A DNA stretch of 64,000 nucleotides from UMGS1696 sp964623635 (GCA_964623635.1 CAZUUA010000003.1:1-64000), one strand, 5' to 3'. Positions 1 to 10,004 are shown, counted from the stretch's first letter. Program-made: numbers and translations. The notes: a model not told the origin generated them from the letters alone.

Positions 1-1410
1 CTCGTAAGGCAAGGTGGATTTGTGAAGTATGACGGGAAAGATGCAAGCAGATGTGTCATCAAGGCGTTAGCCGTGAATTGTGCGGTGGTGCCCTAGTACC
101 GAACCATTGGGAAAGTCGCTGTGATCCATTTGGTCACAGAGTGGATCAGGGCCGTGATACCACCGCGATCCATAGCTGTTACAGCGCATAGATTTTTGGG
201 AATGGGGTTTCCGGTACGTCTGCCGTCCGGCATTGCTATGGTTTTCTTTCCGTTGGGAAAACAAACATCGATGGTAAAATTGGCAGCCTTGAAGATCCCA
301 CCACGGCCGTTGGGTCTGCCATTGATCTGTGCCGCCGTACAGCTGCTAAACTGTCTGCCAATGTGGCGATGGAATGCATATAAAAGGAGCTGTTGTTGTA
401 CCGGGCACCGCCGGCATATGCATCGATCCCATTTTCCACACAGGGAGCCATGACAGCCGAAAGTAGCGGATCCGGTCCCACGTCCATATAGTAGGTTTCC
501 ACGTGTGCGATATGCGCCAGCGCTGCGTTTACCATATGGGTGATCTGTTCCTTCACCGCTTCCACAAGCCTGTCATAGCTGTGGATCGTACCTGTGTCCA
601 GACCGATCTGTTCGCCGGCAAAAAAGTCCTTCCCACGTGTGAATACATATTCCAAGGCTTTTGGCAGAGAGATCCATCCGTTTCCGGTACAAGGCAGCTC
701 AGTTCCCCAGATCCCCGGCTCATAGCAGCCTACCGGTACATAATTCCACGCTTCCGCTTCCGGCACACCGCATTTTTCCATAGCACGTACTGCCACCGTG
801 TCGTTCACAAACACAAAGCTGCTGTTGCCGTCCCGGATACACCGCAGGACCCGCTGTACGAAAGAAGCCGGTGTTTTTGGGGATACCCGTACATGGATCT
901 TGGGACTGTAGATGTGCAGTGTATCATAAGCTTCCACCAGTAGGTAGGAAAGCTCGTTTGTCACCTCTTCACCATCCGTACCCAGTCCACCGATGCAACA
1001 AGGAAAGTCATAGGGCACCTGCATGGTCCACAATTTGAACAAAAAGGTTTTGCATAGTTCCATGGCACTTTCCGTTGTCAACGTTCCATCGGCCAGATCC
1101 TTTTGATAAAGCGGGAAAAACAACACATCCAGCCGCCCCAGTGTCCGCACACGTGTACCAAAGATAAACTCATGCAGATAGAAATACACCACCAAAAGCT
1201 GCATGGCCTCATATAGGTTTGCCGGTGCCTGGTTCGCCAGATGAGCCAGCGCCGTTTGATTTTCCGCCGAGATCCCTTCCACTTGAGACAGACGAAGACA
1301 ATACGCCATCATGGCCTGCAAAACGATCTGCCTGTGCTGAAATCTGCCTGTGCCAATGATACCTTTGTATGTGGATGTATATTTTACATGGGGATTGATT
1401 TGGTTTATAC
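1..1410 (-). pseudogene. Decayed second glycyl-radical enzyme, truncated at both ends and frameshifted
   Basis: The - strand encodes pieces of a glycyl-radical enzyme paralogous to the intact one just upstream. One frame (about 1400 to 320) carries the central barrel with an active-site-like GCYEP and ends at LADSLAAV. A second frame (about 350 to 130) continues with NGRGGIFKAANFTIDVCFPN and PDGRRTGNPIPKNLCAVTAM. A third frame holds DFPNGSVL (about 110). The first ~165 residues of the family are absent. About 70 residues are missing at the first frame change. No RVxGW glycyl-radical loop is reached before the window edge. I infer a pseudogene; sequencing error could explain single frame changes but not the missing segments. 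Confidence 0.82.
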
Positions 1411-1430
1411 ATCCGGTAAGCATATGCAGC

Positions 1431-3635
1431 TCAAACAAGACTTTCCGCTTGCCGGATGAATCCATCCTGCTCCACCTTGTTGATATTGTTGAACAGCACG
1501 TTCCAGCCACACACCCGTATCTGCAGATCCTTGTATTTCTCCGGTTCCTTCTGGGCCTGCCGCAGCGTATCGGCGCTGAACACATTGATGTGCATGGCGT
1601 GTCCGTGCCGCTTCACAAACGTCCGAAGCAGCCCCAGCATTGCCGCCAGCCCATCGTCTCCCTGTACCGCAGAGGGCAGCAGTCCCAGATCCAGACAGCC
1701 GTCCGAGGCGAACTGTGTGGCATCGATCTTGGTGGTGGTCAGAATGGCAGCGGTAGCTCCTTCCTTGTTGCGTCCCATGGCGGCCGAGAGATTCTTGGAT
1801 AGCTCCTCACCACGCCGTCTGCCGTCCGGAGAAGAAGCTGCAGCCCCTGCCCAGGTGTAGGACATTCTCGCCACATGGAACCCACAAATCCACTTTCCGT
1901 TGCGACAAGCCGCATTGGGTCGTCCTTCCACGTGACCGGCGGCACAGCTTGCGATCTCCATAGCGATCTTGTCGGGCATCTCCCGGTTGTTGCCGTACTT
2001 GTCTGGATCCATTTCCAATGTGCGCTGCAGCTTTTCCGCATCCGCAAAATCACGATCCAATATGTCTCGCAGCGCCGGCAGTGTCAGAAGCTTTTTCTCA
2101 AAGACATACTTGCGGATGTTGGCAAGGGAATCTGCCGCATTGGCCATGAATCCAAACTGCATACTGGAGAAGCTGATAGCCGCACCACCACCCAACGCAT
2201 CCTTTCCCCGTGCCACACAGGTGGGATACGTGGCAGACAACAGCGACTGCGGATTGACCTCGTGCAGATAGTCCTCAAAAATATTCACCGTACCGATCAC
2301 CTTGTCGATGATCCCCATAAGCTGCCGTTTGTATTCCGCAAAGAAGCTGTCAAAATCCGTATAGGCCGCCGCATCCGGACAGGGAAGACCCACCGGTTTG
2401 CCGCTGATCCCATCACAGCCCCCATGCAGCGCAAACTCCAACGGCTTCAAAAGATTCACGTACTGCATCCCAACAGCGATCCCACCGGGGATACAGTATT
2501 CGTAGCAGCCGCTGATGTCGCACGTCCGGGCTTCCTCTGCCGTAGCACCGGCTCGCATGAGAGAGGCACGAACGGTGGCATCGGATACAAACACAATGGA
2601 ATTGTTCCCACGCCGGATCATGTCCAGTGCCTTCTCCAAAAAGGCCTGTGGTGTACTGTCTGCCACCTTGATCTGGATCTTGGGATTGTAGATCCCCATT
2701 TTGTCGTACACATCGAGGAACATATAGGAAAGCCCATTGATGACCGTGCCCTCATTGGCGTTGCAGCCACCCAAATACACTGGCTGTCCCCAATAGTTGC
2801 CGATGGACATGAACTGCAGAAAGAACGCCGCCAGCTCCTGCCGCAGTGTCTGTTCGTCCACGCCATGGTCTAAGTCATGCCGGTAAAAAGGGTAGAAGGT
2901 CCGGTCAAAGTTGGCAAGTGAACGAGCCTGCAAGCCTTCGATATGCTCACTGAGGATAAAATAAATGTAGTCCGTCAGCAGTGCCTCATAAAAGGTCGTA
3001 GGCGCACCGATCTGCAAATGCTGCAGTGCCACAGCCATTTTGTCGTTGCCCTGTCGTTCTGCCATATACTGCAGCCTACCAAGGAAGTGCAGTACCGCCT
3101 CATAGGTGATCCGGATACCCGTGTAGAACGCATCCATTGTAGGGGTCAGTTCCTTTTGTGCCGCTCGTGCTTTTTCGCTTTCCTGCAACAGTCCCACAAA
3201 GCCCAGCGACAGAATCCTGTCCCAATAGGGCACGCTGTGGTCATAGTCCGGCCACATGGTCGCCACCGCATTTTCTTCCAGCTCTGCCCGCACAGGATTG
3301 ACCTCTGGGATCTGCGTGGAAAAGATCTCCTTGTTCCAGGTAGAAATGACCGTGGCGTTCAGCGGTCGGTCGATCATCTGAAAAGCCGGAAACGGATCCC
3401 GTGCGTCGCAGTTTATGCCGGTGTGGGTGAGCACATATCGAAACGCCAGCGCCTTACGCACCGGGTGTGGCTCACGTTGGTGTGCTGCATCCTGCGCCCG
3501 GATCCCGGCATAGATGGCATCCGGAGAAAGGGTCTCGTCGTCGTGGCAGTCTGCAAACAGCTCGTCGTTGCGATGGAACCGCTCCTTGTTCTTTGCCTTG
3601 ATATAGGCATAGCTTTCATCGGAAATATATTCCAT
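1431..3635 (-). CDS. Glycyl-radical enzyme of the pyruvate formate-lyase superfamily, eliminase-like
   Basis: This 734-residue protein has the full-length glycyl-radical enzyme layout. The C-terminal radical loop RVCGWN places the radical Gly near residue 710, and the active-site Cys is near 377 in GCYEY. The Cys-x-Glu arrangement resembles the GCVE motif of diol dehydratases and CutC-type lyases rather than the Cys-Cys pair of pyruvate formate-lyase, so an oxygen-sensitive C-C, C-O or C-N eliminase is likely; the substrate is unknown. The enzyme needs a radical-SAM activase, and none lies in the window. It starts 24 bases after the solute-binding protein gene behind AAGGAG and is followed by the decayed paralogue, suggesting one operon for uptake and anaerobic breakdown. 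Confidence 0.88.
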   Translation of the reverse strand: MEYISDESYAYIKAKNKERFHRNDELFADCHDDETLSPDAIYAGIRAQDAAHQREPHPVRKALAFRYVLTHTGINCDARDPFPAFQMIDRPLNATVISTWNKEIFSTQIPEVNPVRAELEENAVATMWPDYDHSVPYWDRILSLGFVGLLQESEKARAAQKELTPTMDAFYTGIRITYEAVLHFLGRLQYMAERQGNDKMAVALQHLQIGAPTTFYEALLTDYIYFILSEHIEGLQARSLANFDRTFYPFYRHDLDHGVDEQTLRQELAAFFLQFMSIGNYWGQPVYLGGCNANEGTVINGLSYMFLDVYDKMGIYNPKIQIKVADSTPQAFLEKALDMIRRGNNSIVFVSDATVRASLMRAGATAEEARTCDISGCYEYCIPGGIAVGMQYVNLLKPLEFALHGGCDGISGKPVGLPCPDAAAYTDFDSFFAEYKRQLMGIIDKVIGTVNIFEDYLHEVNPQSLLSATYPTCVARGKDALGGGAAISFSSMQFGFMANAADSLANIRKYVFEKKLLTLPALRDILDRDFADAEKLQRTLEMDPDKYGNNREMPDKIAMEIASCAAGHVEGRPNAACRNGKWICGFHVARMSYTWAGAAASSPDGRRRGEELSKNLSAAMGRNKEGATAAILTTTKIDATQFASDGCLDLGLLPSAVQGDDGLAAMLGLLRTFVKRHGHAMHINVFSADTLRQAQKEPEKYKDLQIRVCGWNVLFNNINKVEQDGFIRQAESLV

Positions 3636-3659
3636 ATATCCGTACTCCTTTCGGAAAGA

Positions 3660-5168
3660 TCACTCCACCGGATTTGTTAGGGTATCCCACAGTTCGTCCA
3701 GCGAGGTCTGCCACTTTTTTTCGTTCGATTTGATCTGGGATGCCCAATCGCTCTTGTTGTCGAGGATCGTAGAGCGGAAGCCGCCAGACGGTGCGCCTAA
3801 AAAGGTGTTGAAAATTTCGCCCGGATCGTAGGTGATGCTACCACGGATCACGTCGAACATACGACTGGAATCGCTGTCCTGTGAGTACCGGGTCTTCAGC
3901 GCTGTCTCAAAATATTCGGGGGTCAGCTTGCGATATGCCTGGGACGACCATGCTTCGAGCAGTGCGCCGGAGAAATCGAGGTCGGCGGTGGTGGGGATCA
4001 GGCTGTAGCAGCTTCTTTGTAGGAAGGACTGGTAATCCCTTTGTGCTTCATCGTATTTCGGATACGGCAGGATACCGCAGGTGAAGTCGATCTCCGGCAT
4101 GATGGTCACAGCATCACAGATGAGGGAACAGGACAGGAGCGCACGTCCGGCGATAAAATTGGTGCTGGCAAAGTTTCCGCCACCTGTTGCCACCTGCCAT
4201 TCGGGATGGTCTGCCGTGTTGCCATAGATCGGGGCTACGCTGTCGTTCAGGTGGATGAGGCTGGTGAGGGCTTCGATCGCACCGATGGCACGTTCATTGC
4301 CAAATTCCACGGTATAGCCATCGTCCGATTTGCTGACGATCTTGACATCCAGAGACGAGATGAAGCCAAGTATCTTGTTCATGTCCCCCATGGTCAGCCC
4401 ATACGAGTCATTCTCATCTTGTTCTTCGTCTCCATTGGCATCCACGTAGCCCTGTGTGGCAATGGTCGTGAAGGCATCCAGTGTCCATGTGCCGTCATCC
4501 ACCATGCTGTAGAGATTGTTGTCGATCCCATTGGCGGCAAGCAGGTCACTGTTGAAATAGACACAGAAGGTATGTTTGATGTTCCCCAGCTCTGCATCGC
4601 CGATAATGAACCACACGTTGTCCCCCGGCAGTGCTTCGGGAATGGACTGGTTGTACCATGGCTTGGACAGATCCACATGGGGGACTTCGGCAAGGTTGGT
4701 GAAATAGGCAGAGGTGAGCTGTTCACCTACAAAATTGTGGCTACTGAATAGTACATCGTAGCTGTTATCTCCGGCGATGATCCCATTGGTGATCCGATTC
4801 ACGTGATCCGTACCAGGATAATCGAAGGTGTCCTGGGTATGGGCAAGCGAAACGTTCAGCCGTTCGTTGATGGCTTGGATGCTATCGTAAATGGCATCGT
4901 TCAGTCGTTCGCCAGTAGAAGCTTCGGCATAAAAATCGTTCCAGAAGGCGTTTTTGTAGTCCCCAATGTAAAAGGTAGCTGTGCGTCCACCATAATCCAG
5001 TTCCGGCAGCTCGTCCGCCACAAATTTGGAGGTCTCCGTTTCGGTCTCCGCTGCTGTCGTATTGGCCGGATCTGGAACCGCCGTGTTCTCCGTTGTCGTG
5101 TCCTTCTGGCAGGCTGCCATGGAGACCAGCATAACGGCCACCAGCATCAGTACAGAAATTCTTCTCAT
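3660..5168 (-). CDS. Extracellular solute-binding lipoprotein (ABC importer family 1)
   Basis: The protein is 502 residues long with a lysine/arginine start, a hydrophobic stretch and a lipobox ending in Cys19 (VSMAAC), then a Thr/Glu-rich linker and a family 1 solute-binding fold. Such proteins are anchored outside the membrane and hand sugars, oligosaccharides or other small organics to an ABC permease. No permease genes are adjacent, which is unusual. The gene heads the apparent operon with the glycyl-radical enzyme and is divergent from an AraC regulator, so its ligand may be the substrate of that enzyme. The start is set by GGGAG upstream of 5168. Confidence 0.85.
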   Translation of the reverse strand: MRRISVLMLVAVMLVSMAACQKDTTTENTAVPDPANTTAAETETETSKFVADELPELDYGGRTATFYIGDYKNAFWNDFYAEASTGERLNDAIYDSIQAINERLNVSLAHTQDTFDYPGTDHVNRITNGIIAGDNSYDVLFSSHNFVGEQLTSAYFTNLAEVPHVDLSKPWYNQSIPEALPGDNVWFIIGDAELGNIKHTFCVYFNSDLLAANGIDNNLYSMVDDGTWTLDAFTTIATQGYVDANGDEEQDENDSYGLTMGDMNKILGFISSLDVKIVSKSDDGYTVEFGNERAIGAIEALTSLIHLNDSVAPIYGNTADHPEWQVATGGGNFASTNFIAGRALLSCSLICDAVTIMPEIDFTCGILPYPKYDEAQRDYQSFLQRSCYSLIPTTADLDFSGALLEAWSSQAYRKLTPEYFETALKTRYSQDSDSSRMFDVIRGSITYDPGEIFNTFLGAPSGGFRSTILDNKSDWASQIKSNEKKWQTSLDELWDTLTNPVE

Positions 5169-5291
5169 AAGTGCATCTCCCTGTAAAAACGATATATAAA
5201 AGATATGCCTTGATTATATAGTCTGCCGTCCGGTATTGCAATGCATATTCTGATAAAATTGCCCAAAACGAAACAAAATAATTCCATCCGG

Positions 5292-5320
5292 TTGACAAAC
5301 GGAGAAAAGTATGCTATAGT
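5292..5320 (+). promoter_or_regulatory. Promoter of the AraC regulator gene
   Basis: TTGACA at 5292-5297 and TATAGT at 5315-5320 are separated by 17 bases. The start codon at 5358 follows after an AAAGGAGAG ribosome site. The box lies in the divergent region with the solute-binding gene. Confidence 0.75.
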
Positions 5321-5357
5321 GAATACCAGATACTTTGCATCAAAAAAGGAGAGACCC

Positions 5358-6275
5358 ATGCCAAACGGAAATCTGTTTACAACGGAACTGACTGTGACCC
5401 AGATCGAATATGTGTGGAATGGGATCTATATGCCACGCTCCAACCACATGGTCGACCGTGCCTACCATGGACTGGTGCTGATCCGCAAAGATCCCCATGC
5501 GTACCTGTTCGACGACGGGACCGTGCTGGAAGCCGAAGCCGGATATATCCTGTATCTGCCCAAGCATTCCTCGTACCGGGTCAGCGATATAAAATCCTGC
5601 GACTGCGTGGCGATCAATTTCCAGATCTTAGAGGAGACCCATTTTCCACCGCTCCGCTTTCCCGTAGGCAATCAGTTTTCTGCCTATTCCGAACTTTTCC
5701 AGACCGCCAGCCGCTTTTGGGACAGCCGCACCATCGGATACCACGCCAAGATCAAATCGCTCTTATACCAGGTGCTGTACCTGATGCAGAAAAACTATCA
5801 CCCGGACTATGTCCCAAGCGGTCTTGCCTTCAAGCTCAATATCGCTATGGAGTACATCGGCGAGCATTATACCGATCCAGCAATCTCCGTCAAAGAGCTA
5901 TCCGAAAAGGCCGGCATGAGCGAGGTATATTTTCGCCGGCAGTTCCATCGCTTGTACGGCATGGCACCACTGCAATATATCAAGCAGCTGCGGCTGAACC
6001 GTGCCATCGAGCTGCTGAAATCCGATATGTACCCGGTACATACCGTGGCCCATATGGTGGGATATACCAGCGAATACTATTTCAGCCGAGAATGCAAAAA
6101 GATCACCGGGCTCAGTCCCATGCACTTCAAAAAGGACAAGCTGGATCAGAAGCAGTATATGGTGGGTATCCCGTTTGTACCAGAACAAGACGACCCGGCC
6201 AAGGCAGCTGCTACGGTACGCACAGCCACGGCAGAGAAAGAAGAATCTTTGCCTATATCGAAAAAAGAGGATTGA
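5358..6275 (+). CDS. AraC-family transcriptional regulator
   Basis: The 305-residue protein has an N-terminal cupin-like sensor half (about 1-170) and a C-terminal double helix-turn-helix (about 190-290). The latter includes SVKELSEKAGMSEVYFRRQF and a second helix pair ending GLSPMHFKK, the usual AraC/XylS ending. It is divergent from the solute-binding/glycyl-radical operon and is the obvious candidate regulator of that operon or of the SGNH hydrolase downstream. The start at 5358 is chosen for its AAAGGAGAG site; an open frame runs 39 codons further upstream but would overlap the promoter. Confidence 0.88.
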   Translation: MPNGNLFTTELTVTQIEYVWNGIYMPRSNHMVDRAYHGLVLIRKDPHAYLFDDGTVLEAEAGYILYLPKHSSYRVSDIKSCDCVAINFQILEETHFPPLRFPVGNQFSAYSELFQTASRFWDSRTIGYHAKIKSLLYQVLYLMQKNYHPDYVPSGLAFKLNIAMEYIGEHYTDPAISVKELSEKAGMSEVYFRRQFHRLYGMAPLQYIKQLRLNRAIELLKSDMYPVHTVAHMVGYTSEYYFSRECKKITGLSPMHFKKDKLDQKQYMVGIPFVPEQDDPAKAAATVRTATAEKEESLPISKKED

Positions 6276-6300
6276 CAATTGCTGCCTACTGTGCTACAAT
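6272..6300 (+). promoter_or_regulatory. Promoter of the SGNH hydrolase gene
   Basis: TTGACA at 6272-6277 and TACAAT at 6295-6300 have a 17-base spacer. The -35 box overlaps the stop codon of the AraC gene, so the hydrolase can be transcribed on its own. Confidence 0.75.
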
Positions 6301-6344
6301 GGTGGCAATCCCATGTGGAAAAATTTGAAAAAGAGGATATACTT

Positions 6345-7001
6345 ATGGAACTTACCGGAAAGAAAGCTGTGTTCCTGGGTGACAGCATTACCCAAGGCGT
6401 AGGTGTCAGCGAAGAAAAGAACATCTATCTGAACCGTCTGGCGCAAATGGCCGGTCTGCGAGAAGTCAAAAACTACGGCATCAGCGGCACCCGTATCGCC
6501 AGACAGAGCGCCGTTTCTGCCAACGCTACCTTTGATTTGGACTACTGTGCTCGTGTGGAAGAGCTGGACGGTGACGCAGATATCGTGGTGGTGTTTGGCG
6601 GCACCAATGACTTTGGCCACGGCGATGCACCGCTGGGTACGCCTGCCGACCGGACACCGGCTACCTATTGGGGTGCCTGCCACTACCTGATGAATCGATT
6701 GGTAGAACGTTTCTATGACAAGACCATCGTCATCATGACCCCTCTCCATCGTCTCACCGAGGACAATCCATGTGGCGACAACAAGCCGGAACCGGTGGCA
6801 ACGCTGAAGGAGTACGTGGACATTCTGCGCACCGTAGCCGAATGGTATTCGCTGCCGGTGCTGGATCTGTTTGCCGAAAGCGGTATCCAACCCAGAGTGC
6901 CCGTGATCCAGCAGACCTATTGTCCAGACGGCCTGCACCCCAACGATGCCGGTCACGAAAAAATGGCGACCATGCTGTATCACTATCTGTTGAAGCTGTA
7001 A
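6345..7001 (+). CDS. SGNH/GDSL hydrolase (esterase or acetyl-xylan-type deacetylase)
   Basis: The 218-residue protein shows the SGNH blocks in order: GDSITQG with nucleophile Ser14, the block II Gly in NYGISGT, GGTNDFG in block III, and a final DGLHPNDAGH with the Asp-x-x-His pair. Members remove acyl groups from carbohydrates or lipids. There is no signal peptide, so it is probably cytoplasmic. It has its own promoter and a strong terminator downstream. The start at 6345 is preferred over an upstream in-frame ATG because GAGGA lies before it and the upstream start sits inside the promoter. Confidence 0.88.
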   Translation: MELTGKKAVFLGDSITQGVGVSEEKNIYLNRLAQMAGLREVKNYGISGTRIARQSAVSANATFDLDYCARVEELDGDADIVVVFGGTNDFGHGDAPLGTPADRTPATYWGACHYLMNRLVERFYDKTIVIMTPLHRLTEDNPCGDNKPEPVATLKEYVDILRTVAEWYSLPVLDLFAESGIQPRVPVIQQTYCPDGLHPNDAGHEKMATMLYHYLLKL

Positions 7002-7020
7002 TTTGTCGCATTGCATAAGC

Positions 7021-7077
7021 AAAACGACCGTCTTGTGTCTCCGCTTTTGGCGAGACAAGACGATCGTTTGTTTTTAC
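7021..7077 (+). terminator. Rho-independent terminator after the SGNH hydrolase
   Basis: CGTCTTGTGTCTC pairs with GAGACAAGACG around the loop CGCTTTTGG and is followed by GTTTGTTTTT. It separates convergent genes. Confidence 0.85.
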
Positions 7078-7135
7078 ATACAATTCGGTTACCGCAAATG
7101 CATCCATTCAAAATGATGTATGCATAGGTGCTGAC

Positions 7136-8614
7136 TCAATCAATGTATGTTTCCATTATTTTTTCAATAGAGCTTTCCCAAACCGATTCCATGGAAGCCA
7201 GCAGAGAAGCGACGTTTCCATCCTCATTGAGAGATGCGTTGCACAGCAGCATATTCGGCCATACTTTGCCACCGACCACTGTGGAGTATGCATACTCAAA
7301 GGGCATCACGGCACCGGAACGAATGATGTCCAACATCTTCTGGGTGTTTTCATCCCGGCTGTACTTGTTCTTCAGTGCCACATCATAATACGCCGGTACA
7401 ACATCCTTATAGCTGTAATAGCTCAGTGCCTCACAAACCTTGCCTGCCAGTGCCATATCGTTGGTGGTGGTCGGGATGTAGGTCATTTGCGTAGCTGTAG
7501 CGATCAGCGTCAGATACTTGTCTTGATCGGCATCATACTTGGGGTAAGGCAACACCGCAAAATCGCTTTCCATATCCCGCAGATCGTCTAAGCTTTCCAG
7601 CTTGGTCATGTAATACAATACCGTATCGGCAGCAAAATACCCATTGACGATGCTGCGCTCCTCGGTGCTTTGGTTTTCGCACAGCACATCATCGTTCTTG
7701 AGGAAGGCTGTCAACTTATCGACAGCAGTAGACATTTTGTCTCCCAACGGATTGATCGTGGGAATGCCATCTTCGTTCAGACCGACCGCTTGAATATCCA
7801 GCGACGCTTGCATGGAACGGTATGCAACCTCGTAAATGATCATACCATACAGATCATCTCCCAGCGTAAACCTGCCGTCTCCGTTCAGATCCTGCCCGGC
7901 ACCGCCGGCTACCTCGATCATCTTGTCCAGCGTCCACTCGTTGTTCAGCACCAGCGTATAGGGATCCTCCATGCCACGATTCTCCAACAGATCCAGATTG
8001 GCATAGATCACCGACAATCCCTTATACATGGACAGGGACATATCCCCAATGAAACCGATCAGCTTGCCACCAATGGTCAACCCATCCTGCAATTCGGATA
8101 CCCACCAGGGATTGTTCAGGTTGATGTCCGGCAGGTCGTATACATTCATGAACAGCTGGGTCGAAGCGATGGGCTGCACACAGGAGATCATACCGGACAC
8201 GATATCAAATGCACCGTCCGCTGCCATAATGCTGTTTTGAATGGTCTCGCAAAAGGACTTTCGATTGGCCCAGTCGCCGGGTCTGTAAATAAATTCGAAA
8301 TCGATCCCCAAAAGCTCCTCAACCGCCATGTTCCGGTTGTATACCGCATCATTTACAACGTCCCCGTTCATCTCCAGCGCATCATATTCGTACTGCTGTG
8401 TCTCGGTGGTGAGCAGGGTAAAGGTCTTGCCGCCGTTGTCTTCCTTCTGCACGGCAAACAGATCTTCCTCCGTGGTCTCCGTTTCTCCGGCTGTTTCCGT
8501 GGTTCCCACGCCATTGTCGTTGCTGTCTGCCGGCTTGTCTTCCACTACGTTCGTCCCACAGGAGGACAGCAGAATTGCCGCCAGGATGCATATCCAAATT
8601 CTTTTCATTTCCAT
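7136..8614 (-). CDS. Second extracellular solute-binding lipoprotein
   Basis: The protein of about 492 residues has a signal peptide ending in the lipobox LLSSC, then a Glu/Thr-rich linker and a family 1 solute-binding domain. It resembles the other lipoprotein in the window in length and layout. It follows the FAD oxidoreductase by 37 bases, so the two are probably co-transcribed. No permease gene is next to it. The ATG at 8614 is chosen because GGAAGG precedes it; a TTG at 8644 is in frame but lacks a site. Confidence 0.82.
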   Translation of the reverse strand: MEMKRIWICILAAILLSSCGTNVVEDKPADSNDNGVGTTETAGETETTEEDLFAVQKEDNGGKTFTLLTTETQQYEYDALEMNGDVVNDAVYNRNMAVEELLGIDFEFIYRPGDWANRKSFCETIQNSIMAADGAFDIVSGMISCVQPIASTQLFMNVYDLPDINLNNPWWVSELQDGLTIGGKLIGFIGDMSLSMYKGLSVIYANLDLLENRGMEDPYTLVLNNEWTLDKMIEVAGGAGQDLNGDGRFTLGDDLYGMIIYEVAYRSMQASLDIQAVGLNEDGIPTINPLGDKMSTAVDKLTAFLKNDDVLCENQSTEERSIVNGYFAADTVLYYMTKLESLDDLRDMESDFAVLPYPKYDADQDKYLTLIATATQMTYIPTTTNDMALAGKVCEALSYYSYKDVVPAYYDVALKNKYSRDENTQKMLDIIRSGAVMPFEYAYSTVVGGKVWPNMLLCNASLNEDGNVASLLASMESVWESSIEKIMETYID

Positions 8615-8651
8615 ATTATCAAATACCTTCCTTTGTGGCTGCAAATGTTAC

Positions 8652-9929
8652 TTATACCAACGCACCGTGATCCGTCAACAGATCCTGCAGCCGCTGCATG
8701 GGCACATCCATGGTACGGCAGTCGCTCTGTTTGGCAAGGGCAATAGCAGCACCGGCCGCTTCACCGATACAGGTGGTGATGGGCATGATCCGGAACGAAG
8801 AATGGGCTTCGTGGGTCGAGGAAATGGGACGTCCCGCCACCAGTACATTGGACGTGCCAGCCGGTACCAGCGCACGATAGGGAATCGTGTAGTAGTCGTT
8901 GTCCGGGATGCCACGGTGGTAGGTCCCTGTACCGGCCGGATTGTGGATGTCGATCTCATAGGTACCACGGGCGATCCGGTCATCGAACTTTCTTGCTTCC
9001 ACAATATCTTCGGTGGAGATCTCGTATTCCCCACAGATCCGACGGCTTTCCCGAATGCCCAGCTCCGGTGCGGACATGGTGAGTGCGCAGTTCTCCATAC
9101 CGGGGATATTGTCCTTCATGAACCGATACATTTCGTATACCTGTTCTCTTGCCACTGCTTCCGAATCGCTGTAATCGAAGATATCCACGGGATTCTTTCC
9201 CACGATCCGAGTGGTGTTCAGGTGCATGATGTTCTCCACCGGCATATGGAAGATCAGTACATCCTCACGGGGATTCTGGATCTGGCCGGACAACCGCATC
9301 TCCTTGTACAGTGCCTGCAGTTTGCCGCCATCGATCCGGCTCCAGTCAACATTGGCCAGACGGAAGCACAGGGTCATAGGCTGACAAAGACCGTCTTCGT
9401 CCCGACCCAGCTTATAGGGCAGACCGGCAAAGGCACACAGATCCCCGTTGCCCGTGCCGTCGATGTAGTAGCTTGCCAGCACCTTGATGTTGCCGCTGAC
9501 TGTGCCCACCGTGATGGACTTGACCACGCCGTCATGGTATTCCACATCGGTCATCTTGGCATGGAACAGCACCCGTACTCCGGCTTCCCGGCACATTCTG
9601 TCCAACACCAGCTTCATGAATTCTTCCATATACATGGTGGAAGTAGGTGCGTTCGTACCGCCAAGCTCGTACATACGACGGATCATTTCCAAAAATAACC
9701 CGGCATTGGCAACGTTTCCGGAACCGCGTTCCCGGTACCCCATGAAAGGATGTACCAGCCCAGCCGTTGCCATACCGCCGAGAAAGCCGTACTTCTCCAC
9801 TAAGATCACACGCAGTCCTTCCCGAGCGGCTGAGATCGCTGCCATAACCCCGGCCAATCCACCGCCGACCACGCAGAGATCATAGCTCTCCGGGATCGTG
9901 GCAGGTTGAAATGTATGAACGGTATTCAT
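8652..9929 (-). CDS. FAD-dependent oxidoreductase (FAD_oxidored family)
   Basis: The 425-residue flavoprotein starts with a dinucleotide-binding fold, VVGGGLAGVMAAISAAREG (residues ~20-38), followed by the FAD-family motif EKYGFLGGMATAG. Near the C-terminus DNYYTIPYRAL-like and AGRPISSTHEAHSSFRIMP segments are typical of the large FAD_oxidored family found beside sugar-uptake proteins. The substrate is unknown. It is the first gene of an operon with the solute-binding lipoprotein, under a consensus promoter, and its start follows CGGAGG. Confidence 0.82.
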   Translation of the reverse strand: MNTVHTFQPATIPESYDLCVVGGGLAGVMAAISAAREGLRVILVEKYGFLGGMATAGLVHPFMGYRERGSGNVANAGLFLEMIRRMYELGGTNAPTSTMYMEEFMKLVLDRMCREAGVRVLFHAKMTDVEYHDGVVKSITVGTVSGNIKVLASYYIDGTGNGDLCAFAGLPYKLGRDEDGLCQPMTLCFRLANVDWSRIDGGKLQALYKEMRLSGQIQNPREDVLIFHMPVENIMHLNTTRIVGKNPVDIFDYSDSEAVAREQVYEMYRFMKDNIPGMENCALTMSAPELGIRESRRICGEYEISTEDIVEARKFDDRIARGTYEIDIHNPAGTGTYHRGIPDNDYYTIPYRALVPAGTSNVLVAGRPISSTHEAHSSFRIMPITTCIGEAAGAAIALAKQSDCRTMDVPMQRLQDLLTDHGALV

Positions 9930-10004
9930 ACGATATCCTCCGTTATTGATAACAGTTTATATGTTGTATCCTCTTGCGCCTGCATCTGCACAGACATTAT
10001 ATAG

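Noticed and set aside
236..1585. A single open frame suggesting an intact 449-residue enzyme
   Set aside because: Its first ~55 residues are antisense-like reading of the end of the intact enzyme in another frame, and its last ~25 residues are out of frame with the conserved C-terminal part, which continues in a different frame.
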